This document shows, piece after piece, positions 12,480-25,600 of a stretch of DNA of 64,000 nt (position 1 is the stretch's first letter; each line of letters starts with the position of its first letter). The DNA is taken from positions 734,501-798,500 of the forward strand of contig NC_088787.1 in NCBI RefSeq assembly GCF_949628265.1, in the 5' to 3' direction. The notes under the pieces were generated by a model. The model did no database searches, was not told the DNA's origin, and was given only the letters and a program-made list of their open reading frames with translations. Origin of the DNA: Cloeon dipterum. Lineage: Eukaryota > Arthropoda > Insecta > Ephemeroptera > Baetidae. A program made the translations under genes and the position numbers.

Positions 12480-15310
12480 TTCCTTAGGGAGCGGCTCGGC
12501 GTCTTGAAAAGCGAATTTGAGTCGGCCAGCCTGCGTCAAAGGCTCGCAATCAGACCGCAATTTCCTTTGTTTGCCAGATTGCGAGTTATTTCCAGTCGAG
12601 CCGAGCGAGCGATTGACTTTTCGATTATTTCTGTGGTTTCTTATCGAGCCTCTGACGCAAATCAACATGTTCCAAAGTGTTGCCGGGGGCGAATGGGTTA
12701 GCTAATGTGCCTAAAACACGTGGAATTTTACGGCGAGTTTTGCCAACTTCAGTTTTTGAACGTGCGACCCATAGGAACCGAGATTTCAAATTTTTAAATT
12801 AAAAAAAACGTGGTTTGGACAGCAATTATTATTTTTTCATGCGGGCCCTGTTCGCGCCCACCAACGCGCCGCTTTTTCTCAAGCGAAGGAGGGTAGAACG
12901 CACTGCAACTGCATTCCCGATTTCGATTTTCGCGTAATTAGCACCTGAGCATTTCAGGGTCGAAGGGTGAAAACTGAAAAAAAGCAACGCTCCCTGATTA
13001 TACTTCCGGCGTCGGCCCTCGGCAACAATTAAAACATCTGGGAGTGTTTTGAGACCAAATTCGACCCGATTGAATCAAAATCCTGGGACGCAATTGATTT
13101 GGCGCGCGGCGCGAAATTAATTTTGTTCCTCTCCCAAAAAGATTATTCGGTAAATTAAAATTAGAGTTTTAATTAGTAAAAAAATTATTTCGGCCACGAT
13201 TACCACACTATACTCTATCTAAAAATTCTGATTTTGCACAGACGGCAATGAGGGCCGTCGCAAATGCGCACACGGGCGCGGCGGAGCCCCTGGGCAATTT
13301 CTTTTGATTTCGGCGATCGGATCAGTACGAGCAAGTGGAAAGAAGCCCAAATCTCGATTTACATCATTTTGGCTTTACTAAAATTGATTTTATACGGGTT
13401 TTTGGGTTTAACACACGCGTGTGTCATATTTCCTGTTGGCCGGCGTTGACGAAAGTGGTTTTATTATTTTTTTTTAAATTCGACCTTTAGTCGGAGAGTC
13501 GTCCACGACCCCTCATTTGACAGGTCTCGGATAGGCTTCGACCTGGCATGCCCAAACGACCTTTCTCATGGTACCGCGACCTGACATCCTTGCCCAAACA
13601 GAATTTTAATGCTTTTTCCGCGTTTTGGTGTGGTGATTTTTCACCCTCGTCCGTCACCGACCCTCCTAAGGTCGAGCTTCTTGATGAATGTTATTACGCG
13701 CTACTTTTCCGTTCCTCCGTGATTATTAGTGTTCATCTTACGCGGATTTCTCGCTCGCGGAGCTGCGCAGCGTGCTTTTGGCCGGCTCGCACACACTTTA
13801 GTTGATTTTTTGTTTAAAATTCGTGCGTTCGTCGGATCGTCAACCACGACCTCTCATCAGACGCGTCTTACAAAGGGCTTTCACCTGACTAACCCGACAA
13901 ACCTTTTTCAGGGTACCCTGACCTGAAATCCTTTCCTAAGCCGAATTTTAATTATTTTTCTGCAGTTTCGAGCTTATTTGCACATACTTGGAGACGATAT
14001 ATATTTCACCCTCGGCTGTCAACGACCTTCCTCAGGTCAATCGACCTTTAAAGCGGCAAAATAGCTTATATTTAGCGGTGCTGCCGCTCATTTTTGGCTT
14101 TTTTGAAGTTGCGATCTTTCACTCGCGGAGACCTGCAAAGTGCACACGGGCGCTGTTCGGCAAAGCGCCGCGCGGCGCCGCGCGGCGCCCGAACGACTCC
14201 TTTATAATTTATGCAGATCGGCATTTTTGTTTGATAATTTTTTAAGCCATTTACCTATTGGCAAACGGGGACAATCGGTTTTTATTGTCTAGTAAATTGA
14301 CGGGTAGAGGGATGAAAGGTGACGCGACCCTCCCTCACCGAACCCCGCCACCCAACCCACCCTGGCGATCAGTCCCCGAGCGCGATTGGGCTTTTTTCGG
14401 CGCCGCGACTCCGCCGACCCCCGCGCTGCCTGGTCATGGTGGAACGTGCGCCCGATTCGGCGCGCAAGAGCAAAGCGCTCGTCAATGATATCCATTTTAT
14501 TATTGGTCTCTCTAATTTCTAAGATAATGAGAATAATTAAAAATCAGTCGCGTCCGTCGTTGTCTGCAGTTTATTTCTTTTCCAGTTTTTTTTTACATTA
14601 ATTTCACTCGCATGTTTCTGCGGTTGAGATTAAATTATTTCCTTTCAGCGGCACTTTATCAACGCTCGAATATCCGGCTCCGATTTATTTTCGAAAAGCG
14701 GTGTGGAAGGGACACGCGTGCTGCTACATGGTGGTAAAAGAGTCAAGCTTTTAGAGGCTGTCATTTACAGTGCCTACTCGACATTTATTGCGCCATCTTC
14801 CTGTTGAAAACTGAAACTGTTGTGGCCAATCAGTTCACAGCTCTTTTTGACCGACGGATTTTAGTACCTTTTTAATATGGGAAAATATTAACCTTTACCC
14901 TTTTATGATGAGTAAAGTACGTGATCGAATTTTTGGAAAATATACAACGCTCTTCATCTTGGTCAACTTTATAACAGAGCGTAATTACGATGTTATCAGA
15001 AAACGACGAATAACGAGCAGAGCAGACTGCGGATGGGCTGCGGCGGAAGTATTTTCAGAGCCGCCGCACTGCCGTCTCGCTCCTTTCGCTGCTGCTTACA
15101 AAACGAAGAGCGCAGATAAAAGCGTTCTTTTCCTTCTATTGTCAATCGACACAACGCCTGATGCATTTATCAAGCGAAAAGCCGAAAGGCGCTGAAAAAT
15201 TTCCGGACTGAAAGTAAAACGCAGTTCTTTTATTTGTGCTTGAGGATTTTCAAAATTAATGACGTAATAGTTGTAGAGCCAAAATATTTTATTAATACAA
15301 ATCCTTTCCT
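12480..15310. repeat. Dispersed repeat family, copy 2
   Basis: Diverged second copy of the 9.1-11.9 kb unit. It carries about 0.9 kb of extra sequence at 12.7-13.65 kb, itself containing a second, shorter match to the GTCCACGACCCCTCAT-type segment (13500-13570). Copy 1 has its own extra sequence at about 11.0-11.64 kb. The two probably arose by tandem duplication followed by insertions. Confidence 0.7.
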
Positions 15311-16689
15311 GATTATTCCTCTCGCTTCCAAACGAAGGGAAATCGAGCCGCAAGCAGCATCTGGCTCATAGGAGAATTTAAAAATAAATAAAAACGGGAA
15401 TTTTGCGCGGCTTTTGGGGTTGAGAACGAGGGTGGGGGTGGCGATGGTGCCCAACGGACGCATAACTTCACCACGAGTCCAGAAAATTCGCCAATTTCGC
15501 TCGATTGGACCCGGAGAGCGTTCATTGCCGGTCCACCGCACACGCAGGCCAGACGACGGTCTTGCGACAAATTTGGAGGCAACTGTGTTCGACGCTTCTG
15601 ATTGGCCGCTGGACCATCTCCTGATTGACCTCCGTTATTTCGACGCAATTATTGACTTTCCGACCGGCAAATAACCAACATAGATCGCAACTCAGTCCCC
15701 GGTGGGAATTACGACTGCGCAGAAGGTTTCGATTTGCGTCACGCATGCGCGGTGATGAGTTTCAGCCTTCCTGTGAGATTAAGAAGCGATCTGAACATAC
15801 TGCGCATGCTTGAGATGCGCACAAGTCTACTGCGCAGCTTCAGAATGGGCTCAGTGAAAAATCCTAATGTTTTCGAACATCTGGTTAGCCCGATAATTGG
15901 TGAATAGACCGTTAGATGGCAAATCAGGCTTATGGAAATGCAACAAACTACGCGGGAGTGAAATTATTAGGTCGGCACGCCTCTTTTGCGACGCTTCTGA
16001 TTGGCGTCCATTATTTCGACGCCATTTTCACTTCTGACCGGCGGGAAAACCAACACAGATCACAACCCGGACCCCGGTGGGAAAAATAAAATTTAAAATG
16101 CGTATATGCAACCTGTTTCTCTTTGAAGTTCTGCAGGTTGCATATATATTTTTAATTTGTTAGGTCTCTTTCAATATTAATTCAAAGCGATGAATGTAAA
16201 ATTTTTTGATAATTTGGGGCTTTAATTTCTAAAGAAATGTGACGCAGTTAAAAATTAATTTAGGCATGGAAATTCAAACAGAATGTTTCAAAAGCAAAAC
16301 ATTCGCGTTGTCTGTCGCTTATTTGCTAGGATTTAAAATCGAGATCGTTCCACTTTTCTCTTTAGGCGCAAAATTTGTGGATCAATTTTCGTAACAATGC
16401 GGCGGTGGCACATGACGCTAATTATTATTTTAAAAATAAATTGACAAAGATTTATTTAGATTAAAATTTTATCTTTCGATAATTTTATTAAATTTATTTG
16501 TCTCGGTCTCAGTAATTTGCAAGAAAATTATTTATTTTTTCTTTTGAACTGAAAATTGTCCCATCAGACACCTCAGGTCCTGGGTAGGCTGGCACATCAA
16601 ACGACCCCTGCCTGGGGAATCCACCGTCCCAGGTCCCAGGTCGACTCGCCGAGGTCCTCCGGTTCTCTCAGAATTGCAATAAAAACCAG
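15311..16689. other. Intergenic, no gene seen
   Basis: Includes a local direct duplication (15590-15720 and 15988-16085, both with CGACGCTTCTGATTGGC). No open frame shows a known domain. Confidence 0.45.
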
Positions 16690-17420
16690 GTTTTGTCCAT
16701 CGGTTGCATTCCCTTCCAGTTTCTGCTGCATTAATTTCACTCGCATGTTTCTGCAGCAGAGATTAAATTATTTCCTTTCAGCGCCACTTTATCTGCGCTC
16801 GAATATCCTGCTCTGAATTAATTTCGAAAAGCAGTGGGATAAAGGGACATGCGTGCTGCCACATGGTGGTAAAGTGGTCGAGCTTTGATTTATAGAGCCT
16901 ACTCGAAATTTATTGCGCCATCTTCCGGTTGAAAAATCAAGCAGTTGTGGCCAATCAGTTCACAACTCTTTTGAACCGACTGATTGTGAACTTTTTACTC
17001 TGACATATTTTTTTCTGGTTTAACACTGGCAATTAGAGGAAATTCAGAATAATTAAAAGAAGCGTTGTGTGTTTTTCAAAGTTGATCTCTTATACAGAAG
17101 AGAGAACGCACCACGATTCAGATTTGTGTTCACGCTTTTTAGAGATTGGCGACACTCTTCCACCGCTTATTTTTTCCTTTTTGACGAGTGAAAAGTAAAC
17201 TAATCGAATTTTAGCAAAATTAAATAACGCGCTGGTTAAAATGCCCCTCACTTGGCGCATAATTAAGCGATTGCGGTGGAAATGGAAAGCACACAACGCT
17301 GTTATCAAAAACCGCGAGCAGAGGCGAGAGTGCGGATGCGGAGCGGCAATCGCCGACGCCGACGAGCGCGAGAAGTGCCGCACAATCATTCGTCTCGTCT
17401 GGATAAAAAGCGGTGAGCAG
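16690..17420. repeat. Dispersed repeat family, copy 3 (partial)
   Basis: Matches the 3' third of the 2.8-kb repeat: a stretch with TGCCACATGGTGGTA (16857-16871), GCGCCATCTTCCGGTTGAAA, then a segment ending in CGCGAGCAGAGGCGAG. The order and spacing agree with 10.4-10.96 kb and 14.6-15.1 kb. Confidence 0.65.
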
Positions 17421-18082
17421 AACATTTGTTTGCCTAATCGAGTTACTTTTTGGCTCTTGGGAACGCTCAAAAATTTCCTGGTAAAGGAAAATGTCGTTCA
17501 AATTCTTCTAGATTTAAATATGTGGATTTTTCAAATTTAAAAATAAATATGTATTTTATTCCTAAGGATGCAGATGGAGAGGATAGTTTTTTCGGTCGAC
17601 GCATGAAATGAAGTGTAATTTTAAATTTTCCTCTTATTCTTAGTATTTATTTTTTATTTCACTTACACGAATAAATGATTCGAGGCCTTTATTAACTGCT
17701 CTCATTCCTTTATGAAGAAAAGGCAGCGCGGTTCAACAATGATTAAATGAACAAAAATAAATTGCGTAAATTAAATACTCGGTAAAACAATAAAATAGTA
17801 GCTGCTCGTCAATTATTAAATTCTCATCCATCATTTCATTTAGCACTGCTTTTATGTGCGTGTCTGATAAAATTATCTCGCGACTGTCGCATCCGCTCGT
17901 TTACGAAAATGAATTTAAAGCCACTAACTCGCATTAAAAGCTAATCAACTCGCGGCTTCCTCTGCGCCAACGGAAATGGTTTTTTAATTGCACTCTCCAC
18001 CCTGCTATTTCAGAACATAAAATAAGGTTCGCTTTTTTGTTGTTTTCGTGCCTTTTATGAACAGTTTGAAGAAGCTGGAAGG

Positions 18083-19695
18083 ATGACTCCGTTCCTCGTC
18101 GCCATTTTCTTGCTCGCCCTTTCATCCCTGACCACCGCAGCCGAATTCAAACAAGTCTTTGAGTGGGATGAAATGGATTACGAGTGGCCGTCGGAGGAAA
18201 GCAGGGCACGGGCCTTGGAAGATGGAACTTTCAAACCTGAGGGCATCCTTCCTCTTTACATGGCTGTGCACGGAACAAAGATCTTCCTCGCCCTTTCAAT
18301 AAGGTTTGGCATTCCGGTGAGTCTGGTGTCTTTGCCGACGAGCAGCGCGTCCTCCGAAAACGCACCCCCGAAACTCACTCCATTCCCCTCGTGGGACATG
18401 AATGTAAGTAGCAAAAAATTAATATTCGTTATGCTTTTAATTGGGAAAAATATCCATATTTATTAATGAATCGCCCAATCACTAAAATTCGAGGCTAAAA
18501 AATTAAAACTCTGTCAGCATCTGCAGCGATTCAACTCTTGAAAATTCGAAACGCGTTTCAAAGTGACAATCAATTCCTCTTTTTGCAGGGAAAAAATGGA
18601 GATTGCACCAAAATCGAGGAAGCATGTGGCTTGGAAGTGGACTCCATTGGCAGGCTGTGGATGCTCGACAGCGGTAGCGTGAAATGCAACGCCAAACTAT
18701 GGACCGTCGACTTGTCCAATTACGATCGAACCAGACTAATTCACCGTTTTTCTTTTCGCGATAACGTGCACGACTTGGTGCTCGACGAAACGCCCGACGG
18801 AACCTTTGCCTACATCTCGCGTCAGAGTAAACCACACATTGTCGTGTTTAGTTTGGAAAGAAATCAATCTTGGACGGTGGACACGCCAGGAATCAAGGCT
18901 TTTTCCACTGCCCTGTCCCCAAAGAATCAGGAACCGAGACAGCTCTACCTCAGCAAATACGACTCCGATGAACTGTATTCAATTTCCGTTGCCGCACTCC
19001 GCAGTGGTACTGGAGCTGCAACTGCGAAACTAATCGGAAAGTGGTCTGCAAAACCTTACAGAATGCTGATGGACAACCACGGGACAATCTATGCCGCCTT
19101 TTGGGGCAAGAATTACACATCCTCTTGGAACTCTTCCCTGCCATTTCAGGAGCAGCGTTTTCATGAGGTAATTTGAATAAGAAATTTGTTCTTATTTACA
19201 TTTTCGCCATTTTAAATTTTCAGGTTGCCAAACTAACTGCTGTATGGCCGTTTACTTTTGCCTTGGACTCGATGGGAACCTTTTGGATGACTGTATTTAT
19301 AAATTATACAGGGAGCAAGCCAAGGTGCAGGCTACTCAAGGCTGCAGTCGGTGCGGAGCCAAACATCAATGACTCTCCGACGACAGGTAATTTTTTTCTT
19401 ATCACTCAAAACACTCTAATGCCAAAAAATATAATTTATGCCAGCCAATGAGCAATTTGTAACAAAAGTGTTGTTCACTGACTAGTCTAGGAATATCTTT
19501 TCATGCTTGAATAAACGATTAATCCTTATTTCAGTTCCCTACAAACCATTAACCAAAAGATCTGTTTTCTTTACAGAACGCTCCAGCTCATCTTCTCCGA
19601 CACTTGATCCAACTCCCGAAACCTCAACTCAAATTCAAACAAGGACCGAAACAGTTGAAGAACTTACCCATGAGCACGCAATTGCCAGAATTTAA
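18083..19695 (+). CDS. Yellow/MRJP-like protein, probably secreted
   Basis: Four exons: 18083-18403, 18589-19167, 19224-19386 and 19535-19695, giving about 407 aa. Exon 1 encodes a signal peptide (start MTPFLVAIFLLALSS) and the first propeller blade. Exon 2 (193 codons) carries G-R-L-W-M-L-D and a conserved F-A-Y-I-S-R run. Exon 3 begins with the family pattern V-A-x-L...WPFTFALD. Exon 4 is homologous to the stalk exon of the gene at 6.5 kb (both contain T-E-R-x-S-S-S) but stops before the membrane helix. So this copy has no visible anchor and should be secreted. A second acceptor at 19574 in the same phase could shorten exon 4. MRJP/Yellow proteins act in cuticle melanisation and other extracellular roles; substrate unknown here. 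Confidence 0.88.
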
Positions 19696-20164
19696 CCACT
19701 AAGAGCGATGAGAGAGGAGTTCAACGTAATACCTGAGACTCCTCTGCCATAAACATGAATAATATAAAATAATCATAAACCTTTTTTGTGGTTAAATCTT
19801 TCTTTAATATGTTAATCGTAATTATTCTTGGTAAAAGTAAAAATTGTACCTTTTGTTAATTTAAAAAAAATACATTCGCAATTACTCCGTAGATTTCTCA
19901 TCAATTTGCTTGTCTTTTAAAAGCTAAATAAAATTGATATTTAAAAACATCTTAGTCCTTTATTTTCTTTATTCTGTCCTCTAATTTTTATGACAGAGAA
20001 AGAGGGATCGTCGGCGAGGGGACGAGGCGAGAATTAATTTTAATTCGTCTGCTATTCAGGAGACTCCATTTTAGCCCCAACGACAATATTTTCACTGATT
20101 TTTCAGTAAGGAGTGCGAGGAATCAAACAAAATGTGAAAGGAGATTAAAAAGCGCGTAGCACAG
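19696..20164. other. 3' flank of the second Yellow gene
   Basis: AT-rich, with AATAAA at 19927-19932 as a possible poly(A) signal. Part (about 19975-20160) resembles sequence at 8450-8560. No gene seen. Confidence 0.45.
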
Positions 20165-20395
20165 GCCGATAATAATTGATTTTGCTCGCATGTTTCTGCG
20201 GCTACACTCCCATCCAGCTATCAAACTCTGGAACATCCTGCCTTGATAAAAAATGGTTTCCGTAAGCGGCGGGAAAAGGGCACGGGTGCTGCCACCTGGC
20301 GGTATCGTGGCCAGGCACTAGAGCAAAGCTGAAACTGTATTTGTGGCGCCATCCTCTGGCGCTTAATGAGAGTCGCGGCGGAAAACACAAAAAAA
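20165..20395. repeat. Dispersed repeat family, copy 4 (short)
   Basis: Matches 10405-10630 in order: CTCGCATGTTTCTGCGGCT, GGGTGCTGCCACCTGGCGG (around 20285-20303) and GCGCCATCCTCTGGCGCTT. It ends just before the ATG of the exon at 20415, so here the repeat would lie at the promoter or 5' UTR. Confidence 0.6.
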
Positions 20396-20414
20396 CAAAT
20401 GGTCAGTCTGGGAA

Positions 20415-20595
20415 ATGACGTCGGCTCGGCTGGCTGGTGCGCTGCTCGCTGCTCTCGCGTGGGCCCTGTGCGGCCCCAGCGAGTGGGCCCTCGAGCCCCT
20501 GCTCTCGTTTGACGACGCCGGCGACCAAAAATGCCGCCTCGACGCCGCCCTCTACCGCAGCCAACTGCAAAACTTCACCCTCTGGGCCGTCATAA
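20415..20595 (+). CDS. NRF-domain-like N-terminal exon (partial)
   Basis: GC-rich exon with a strong signal peptide (MTSARLAGALLAALAW) and a C-R-L-D...Y...L-Q-N-F-T-L-W-A-V run, followed by a GTGAGT donor in phase 1. This resembles the start of the NRF domain (nose resistant to fluoxetine, N-terminal to a membrane acyltransferase), which begins K-C...L...W-A and continues with D-A-x-G-K. That continuation was not found downstream in the window. The next open stretch with a matching acceptor phase (about 21089-21310) does not resemble the family. The gene is therefore truncated, has a very long intron, or is a relic. Confidence 0.5.
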
Positions 20596-21890
20596 GTGAG
20601 TCGAGATATTTGGAGATTTCGACGCTTGCAATTATGGATTTTTTTCTTTTAATTAAAAAATAACTAATTTATATTTTAATTAAATTTCGAAGCCAAAATA
20701 ATGATGCCGTAAACATATTTTTAAAGAAGCAGTGCAATCAATGATGTGAATTCTCAATTTCTGTATGAGAGGAAATAATTATAGTAGCGATTAAATTGTT
20801 ATGAATTCTGATTTATTTGTTGCTGAGCTGATTGCTTGCTATTGACGACTCTTACGTGCGCATGCGGTAATGAGATTTAGCGAGGGACCAGCTGTGGCCG
20901 CGCGCGGCCGTGAAAGCCAGTTTCGTTCCGAGATTATTGCCAAGAATCGCGAATGCAAACGACTCAAACGCTCTCAGCGAGTTTCAAACTCAATGATTAT
21001 ATTCTTAATATATGGAAGTTTTTGTAATTCACACAATTACCATGAATTTTAGAAAAAATTAAATTAAAAAATCGATCTTTCGGTGTAGGACTTGAGTGCG
21101 AAGGCCTTTTTTGGAATGCTGCTGCGCCAAGAGCAACAATTTATAAAATATCCGAGGCCTTTGATGAAATCAATTATTTTTGTTTGGAGAGCCAGCGAAC
21201 AGAGCAAGAGGAAGGACGCACCAGACGCTCTCCGCCGCCCCTTGTGGCTTCAAACTTCAAACTCTTCGCCTCGAACCCCGAGGGACGCCACTCCCGAGAT
21301 CCCTGACAACCCTGACGAACAGCAAAGCCATGTCTGAAGTCTGCATTCTGCTCTAACTGATGATATAATTGTTACTAAATTTTCAAATAATTAATTATAA
21401 AGCGGAAATTTAAACCAAATGCGTTTGACTTTCATTTTATGAAATTTTGTAACATTTCAAATAATTTTAATTTTTCACAAATTTAAAAACCACATTCAAA
21501 AAGAAAAAACCTTCTCCGGTTCTTCCACGTCCTGTTTGGAAAGGCTGGAAAATAATCGATACACAATTTCCTTTTTAAACAACAGGTGGCAGCAAAATCT
21601 CAGGCACATCCTGATTCGTCGTGGTGGGAATAATTCTGACACCCTGGCAAAGGTGCGTACCGTTGGTTGCCGGCTCGCCGACGGGCATGCAAACGCGGAT
21701 GGCAAATAATATTAATTACACCCTCTTACAATTGTAAAACAAAAAAGGCTTCTCGATTTCTCCCTTTCTCTTCCTGACCGGCCATCATCCTACCAGGAAT
21801 CAGGTCTAAAAACGCAGGTGTAATTATTAAAATATTGTTGAAGCATTCTGGTCTCTCTGAAAATTTTTAAATCTACTATAGCGGTGCTTT
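20596..21890. other. Downstream of the NRF-like exon, no clear gene
   Basis: Mostly AT-rich. A frame of about 75 codons at 21089-21310 has a CGGTGTAG acceptor before it and could join the 20415 exon in phase, but its product is unrecognised and proline/arginine rich. I leave it unassigned. Confidence 0.35.
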
Positions 21891-21894
21891 TGCG

Positions 21895-22100
21895 TTCTTT
21901 TACATTTTTGCTGTCTGTTAACATAAAAGTGTCTGTTCTGTGCGGTGGACGGGATTTTATGTGACCGGATGTGTCTGTCTGTCAGGCATCGGCATAACGA
22001 CGAGTCGCAAAAGCACTACCGTGGGAACATTTCAGCAAAATAACAAGCGCCAACAGGAAACAGTTTCTCTGGTCTGAAATCAGGTGTGCCGTGGTGGGAA
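21895..22100. repeat. Lectin 5' block, first copy
   Basis: Shares GTGTCTGTTCTGTGCGGTGG, a GGGATTTTATG/TGATTTTATGAG stretch and the CAGGAAACAGT run with 22375-22624, directly upstream of the first lectin start codon. It lies about 480 bp further upstream and probably is a duplicated promoter or 5' UTR. Confidence 0.65.
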
Positions 22101-22374
22101 TCATTAAAACTGTGACTCGAGGATTTGGTAACGCAAAGTAGTAAATTACACCGTCTAATAGTAAACTCTTGCTTTTCGATCTCTTTTCATTTCTCTCCCT
22201 TCCTAAGGGAAATCTGCTCTCTCTGAGAGTATCCTGCCAGGTGACAATAATAACACAAAGAATAGTTTTTAAATTAATCCAAAGACATTCAGGACTCTCT
22301 GAAAATTTTAAAAACATGCAATAGCGGTGTTTTATACGTTCTTTACAGTTTTGCTCTCTTTTGAACATAAAAGT

Positions 22375-22624
22375 GTCTGTTCTGTGCGGTGGACGTTGGA
22401 CGTGATTTTATGAGTCCGGATGTGCATCAAGTATACACATATTTATGTACATGCAAAGCGACATCGAATCGAAACCAGAGCACTTCCAGCGAAACTGCGC
22501 TCCGTGAGAACGGAACTGCTCTCGCCACATACTCGCAAAATATCGCAAGCAGACAGGAAACAGTCTCTCTCGTCTCCCTGGTCGCTGGTGTTGAACATCA
22601 CTTTTAACAGTGCGAAAAGGCAAC
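22375..22624 (+). promoter_or_regulatory. Proximal promoter/5' UTR of lectin gene 1
   Basis: Second copy of the block, ending at the ATG at 22625. The same block stands in front of the paralogue at 28620 (28400-28619), including the run CCAGAGCACTTCC and the CTCTCTGG stretch. Conservation between paralogues and paired repetition suggest a functional 5' region; no TATA box is clear. Confidence 0.5.
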
Positions 22625-25600
22625 ATGGTTGTGGCGAAAAGGCTCCTTTTTCGAGTCCTCTTTCTGCTCTCACTCCTCGTGATTGTTGCAGGTTTGTTTA
22701 CAATTTTTAATATCCAGGACTGGACGTAACCTATTTTCTTTAGAGGTTTGGGGTGCGACTACGCGCAAGAAGAAATCAACCACCACAACCCCGAAAAAAA
22801 GGGTTAGGAAATCGACGACTACAACTACAATCAAGCCGACGACCACCAGTCCGAAAACCGAACCCCCATATGCATATTGCAGAAACTACAACAAATTAAA
22901 AAAGGTTTTTCATAAGTTTAATATAATTCCTATATAAAGTTTTTAATTTTTAATAAGAACTTAGTAGACACGGCACTAAGTGAAGGTTTGGCAACATTTG
23001 TCTTTAATTTTATAATTTATACACCTATTTCTAAGATTTTGTCGAATTATCACTTGGTAAATATTTGGAGGAAACCTGAAAAACAATAATTAATTTGCAT
23101 AAAAGACAGCAAGGCTGAATTACTTGATGTTCGAGACCGGCCGATCGGAAAGTTCATCAAAAGGGGATTCAAAGTTTCTCTTGAAAGCGTTGACAAGGTA
23201 AACTCTGCGTGCCGAAACTTAGAATGAACTCGACTTTTCCCATCAAATAGGTCAACTTTGGCAAAGCAGTGGAGGCGTGTTTGTACAGGAAACTGCAGCT
23301 GCTGGCCATTGACCAACTCGACGATTGGAATTTTAATGATAATTTTCATGAAAAAATAATCAATTCTATGTTGGAAATTCAAAAAGGTAAAAAAACCCGA
23401 TTGATAAAATGAAAAATATAACCTTCCTTCAGAGCCCATTGAAAATTTGTGGACGAGTGCGGCGCCGTGTTCGAAAAGCGATCCGTTGAACAAAACCACG
23501 AATTCGTGCTCGAGTGTCACCTGGTGTTCGAACAATGTGGAAACTCGTCTTAACTACACGTTGAATTTGGCAAAATTTTCTCGGCCCTACTGCCTGATTT
23601 ACAGCATGTCGATCCAGCAACTCGTACCTGTGGACTGTTCCTTTGAAGCTAATTTTATATGCGAGGTAATTTAAATCGGAGATTCTTTAATGAATTATGT
23701 ACTCTTCTTGAATTTAGTCGGCGTGCTCGAAGCCAAAGTGTCCGTCACCGAATGAGTGCCTAAAAGATGTAAAGGCAAATTATTGTGATTTGAATAATTA
23801 AGGAAACAATGCATTATTTGGCAGGAGTCCTTATTTGAAGTAATTGGCGGGAAAACATACCTCAAAAAAGGTTCCATGTGTATTCTCCGTTGAAGCATAT
23901 CTTAACTTTAAAGCAGAACATGAGATCCGTGGCAAGTGGGAGCAAACGAAATTCGGCTTTTATTTCTTCGGAGAAAAATTGGTATATCTCATAGATATTC
24001 CTCAAACTGATTATACTTATATTCTCGTAGGTGAACTGGAAGGAAAATTGGATGACATGCTGCAGTCTGGGACTCAAACCTTTAGCCCTGACTAAAGCTC
24101 TATTCGACCATAATAATGAAAATCCAAATATCCGTAAAACTCTAAATGTGACAAAAATAGCACATAGGTTCAATTTTGACAGTGTCAATTAAGTTGACAG
24201 GGTCAATTTAGGTCATTCAGCTGAAAATCAGTGAAAACCGTTAAATAGTCGATCATTTTCCGACCCTTGGTCATTAAGAAAAGTACACTGCAAGTCAGGG
24301 GTGAGAAAATGTCACCCCACCGAATGTCAAAGCTGTGTGGTGCGAAAAACTCACCTCTGACACCCCAGACATAGTGACCTACGGCGCAGTGTCATTTTCT
24401 CACCCCTGACCTGCAGTGTAAGCGATTAACACACGTTTTGATTTGTCCAGACCTTAAATACCACCGATTTTCGACTGAGTGACTTGGCATCTATATCCAA
24501 TTCGAGCTATATAGGAATCGATTGGAAACTGTCTAAAAAAAACTCACATTGCAGCCACTCAGGGTGTGGTTTACTGGTCGGCAATGACTCGAGATGGATG
24601 TCCTCTCCACTTTGAAAACTGCCTCCACAACACATCATCGGAATTGCTCGACACCATTATCTGTGGAATCCGAAAAGGAGGGTCTTCTTGTGTGGCCGTT
24701 TCGAACCGAGACCAATCACTCAGAGTAATCATAGGCACGAGTCTGCTAGTAAAAGCTACCGTTTGCTACTCCAAACTGCTGTTGGGCTGCGAAGGAACGG
24801 CACAGACCTTCGAAATCAGGGTGAAACATTTAAATCTCTTTTTTTATTTAAAATTAATCTGTTCTCAGGTGGACACAAGCAACTGCGATCTGCCAGAGTG
24901 CACAGGGCTACCCAATTGCGTTGTGAAAGTGAAATTGAGAATCCTAAAAATATTCGAAATAATAATTGAGAATTATCTGCAGGATGAATTGTCCATCGCC
25001 CAAAGATCTTTGGTTGGTGAGTTGGAAATAAAAACCTTCAAAAGAAAATATTAATTCAATTAAAAGCACCCTGGCGCTTCAGGAATTGGCATTCATGTTG
25101 CGACAACAACATCCTCGAGCTGCATGATGAATATGTAACGAAATCAATCAAAAGAACCTTTTGATTTAACAAAATCTGAAATTAGGGCACTTGGGACGAG
25201 GCCTACAAACGGTGCTGCTCCCTTGGAATGGACCTCCTTAGTGTCCACAATCCAGGAAAACAAGACTGCTTGGGCTATCCTTACAGTTAAGCTTTCAATG
25301 AATTTCATTTAAGAATTTAAAATAAAATAAAATCAGAAAATAGCAACCCGAATGAGAGAGGGTATCTGTCTTTTCGGACAGAGGTCTGGACGGCAGGGCG
25401 GGATATCGAGTCTTGCCGCGGACAATTGCGGTGGTGCACCGGCTACCTGAACGACTACCTGAAAAACGACCTTACGTGGAAAAAGGGCCACGATCCGAGA
25501 TTTGCAAACAACTCTTGTGTCTTCATTGATTTTGGGGATCCAGTTGTGCCTAGTCTGGCGCTGGCAGACTGCTCGGAAAAGAAACAGATCATCTGCGAGG

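Noticed and set aside
9040-15813. Short frames in the 9-16 kb repeats
   Set aside because: They are not kept between repeat copies and show no domain or splice structure.
22958-24147. Reading the first lectin gene as a pseudogene because of in-frame stops
   Set aside because: Every stop falls in an interval with a proper donor and acceptor of 43-60 bp, and all phases then agree in both copies.
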